5,751 bases of DNA from Lachnospiraceae bacterium (GTDB lineage Bacteria > Bacillota_A > Clostridia > Lachnospirales > Lachnospiraceae): contig JAGZJD010000109.1 of assembly GCA_018365895.1 (NCBI GenBank), forward strand, positions 1 through 5,751, in the 5' to 3' direction. The notes below the pieces were generated by a model, which worked only from the letters and a program-made list of their open reading frames with translations, was not told the DNA's origin and made no database searches. Position 1 is the first letter of the stretch; every line of letters begins with the position of its first letter. The position numbers and the translations under genes were made by a program. Positions 5,747 to 5,751 of the stretch are shown piece after piece.

Positions 5747-5751
5747 TTAGC

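Noticed and set aside
1..5751. CRISPR array, insertion sequence, riboswitch or toxin–antitoxin pair
   Set aside because: No regularly spaced repeats, transposase, terminal inverted repeats, riboswitch-like conserved leader or small paired genes could be seen.

Overview
The window looks like a low-GC Gram-positive chromosome, most likely a Clostridia/Lachnospiraceae-type gut bacterium. The evidence is strong AGGAGG-like ribosome sites, consensus TTGACA/TATAAT-type promoters, hairpin-plus-T-run terminators, a tRNA gene without an encoded CCA, and a DUF134–NifX-like protein of the kind common in clostridia. The species assignment is inference; no sequence search was possible.

Layout, left to right: (1) the 5' part of a glyoxalase-type (VOC) gene on the minus strand runs off the left edge. 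(2) A 222-base divergent intergenic region carries promoters for both sides. (3) A two-gene restriction–modification (R-M) cassette follows: a 395-aa plus-strand protein with a PD-(D/E)XK-like nuclease core (410-1597), and a 511-aa minus-strand amino-type DNA methyltransferase (1652-3187). They converge on one shared hairpin. (4) A minus-strand tRNA-Thr(CGT) has its own near-perfect promoter and terminator. (5) A minus-strand gene encodes a DUF134 helix-turn-helix domain fused in frame to a NifX/NifB-like iron–molybdenum-cofactor-binding domain with a His/Cys-rich tail; a strong internal ribosome site precedes the second domain. (6) A minus-strand NCS2 uracil permease gene (UraA/PyrP type) ends in a long-stem terminator.

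The accessory part is the R-M cassette. Lines sampled by eye are about 22-42% GC in the cassette against about 40-45% in the permease and DUF134 genes, which fits acquisition by transfer between the housekeeping gloA-like gene and the tRNA. The methyltransferase would protect host sites and the nuclease would cut unmodified DNA. No controller (C) gene is visible, so any delay in endonuclease expression would have to come from promoter and terminator architecture. Other points of interest are the methyltransferase motif IV (DPPH rather than DPPY/W/F), the position of its -10 just past the tRNA terminator, and the repeats over the DUF134-gene promoter. The remaining genes look like ordinary single-gene transcription units.
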